Shown one piece after another: positions 5,680 to 5,850 of a DNA stretch of 5,850 bases. Origin of the DNA: Devosia sp. (GTDB lineage Bacteria > Pseudomonadota > Alphaproteobacteria > Rhizobiales > Devosiaceae). Position numbers and translations under genes: made by a program. Where the stretch lies: assembly GCA_011322005.1 (NCBI GenBank), contig DROE01000009.1, positions 1 to 5,850 of the forward strand. The letters run 5' to 3'. The stretch's first letter is position 1. Every line of letters starts with the position of its first letter. The notes beneath the pieces are model-generated. The model saw nothing but the letters and a program-made list of their open reading frames with translations. It was not told where the DNA came from and made no database searches.

Positions 5680-5850
5680 TTAGATTGAACCATTCTGACG
5701 GAGCGTTTTTGTGACAGGACCAAGCGAAGGATTGAAGACCATATGGGGATATGGCCGAAGGACTTCGCGCCGGTATTGGCGCAAAAGGGCCCGTCCCCCT
5801 TGGGTTTCAGATTGGCGGATGTCCAGAGCCAAACCGGTCTTGCCCGATAA
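5680..5850 (-). CDS. Weak open frame at the right edge, possible gene end (partial)
   Basis: On the minus strand, 56 codons run in from the window edge to TAA at 5682-5680. The peptide ends in VTKTLRQNGSI. Its mixed, soluble composition is plausible for a protein end, but third-position GC is only about 55% and no family is recognisable. If real, it would be the 3' end of a gene convergent with alaS. It conflicts with the plus-strand frame at 5743-5850. Confidence 0.15.
   Translation of the reverse strand, partial: LSGKTGLALDIRQSETQGGRALLRQYRREVLRPYPHMVFNPSLGPVTKTLRQNGSI
5743..5850 (+). CDS. Weak small reading frame, hypothetical
   Basis: ATG at 5743 opens a 35-residue frame (MGIWPKDFAPVLAQKG...) that closes with TAA at the very end of the window. 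GAAGGA lies 11 bases upstream and third-position GC is about 70%, mildly in its favour. I recognise no family, and the start codon sits in a small hairpin (CCATAT-GGGG-ATATGG). The minus strand is also open across this stretch, so at most one of the two frames is likely real. Confidence 0.15.
   Translation: MGIWPKDFAPVLAQKGPSPLGFRLADVQSQTGLAR

Larger units (their letters stand above)
5510..5850. other. Intergenic region after alaS with inverted repeats and no convincing gene
   Basis: These 341 bp hold no gene I can support. From 5545 to 5646, GCTCCGCTT and AAGCGGAGC form a perfect 9-bp outer inverted repeat. It encloses ATTGCC/GGCAAT (5571-5576 and 5607-5612), which encloses CCACG/CGTGG (5575-5579 and 5596-5600, overlapping by two bases). 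Three adjacent hairpins follow at 5739-5782. No clear alaS terminator is seen; GCGG/CCGC at 5535-5551 is weak and lacks a T-tract. Two short frames at the right edge are listed separately. Confidence 0.6.

Noticed and set aside
5711..5848. A GTG-initiated plus-strand frame running to the edge
   Set aside because: The peptide is loaded with Arg and Trp (for example SRRYWRKRARPPW), typical of an out-of-frame reading of GC-rich DNA.

Overview
The window looks like a housekeeping stretch of an alphaproteobacterial chromosome, most likely from the Hyphomicrobiales (Rhizobiales). The basis is the recA-alaS gene order, RecA and AlaRS sequences of alphaproteobacterial type (for example the RecA N-terminus MAKSSLRVVEGG), a candidate GAAC-N7-GAAC-type LexA site upstream of recA, and moderately GC-rich codon use. 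The genus cannot be named from what is visible.

Layout, left to right. Bases 3-125 (+) hold what is probably the end of a membrane protein gene. It converges on a complete aldo/keto reductase gene (211-1221, minus strand) of the D-threo-aldose / L-fucose dehydrogenase type. A 322-bp divergent intergenic region follows. Its left part carries a promoter for the reductase with a perfect 8+3+8 palindrome over the -10 and start region, which looks like an operator. Its right part carries a recA promoter with SOS-box-like half-sites. recA (1544-2671) and alaS (2852-5509) follow on the plus strand, both complete, with all key catalytic motifs visible.

The most unusual piece is the 180-bp recA-alaS spacer (2672-2851). 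It contains four CATG tetranucleotides spaced exactly 14 bp apart, four short ATG-initiated reading frames (one reads MLLWTWAHAAR then stop), a possible alaS promoter, a strong Shine-Dalgarno sequence with no start codon at the right distance, and a good rho-independent terminator whose T-tract ends only 17 bases before the alaS ATG. The leader can fold in mutually exclusive ways. This suggests that alaS expression may be controlled in its leader, but that is an inference.

The last 341 bp (5510-5850) have no convincing gene. They contain nested inverted repeats, three adjacent small hairpins and two weak conflicting reading frames that reach the window edge. RecA (recombination and SOS response) and AlaRS (translation) have no direct biochemical link; their adjacency is a conserved order in this class. 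I see no mobile element, CRISPR array, tRNA or rRNA. Apart from the recA-alaS leader and the two regulatory palindromes, the region is ordinary.
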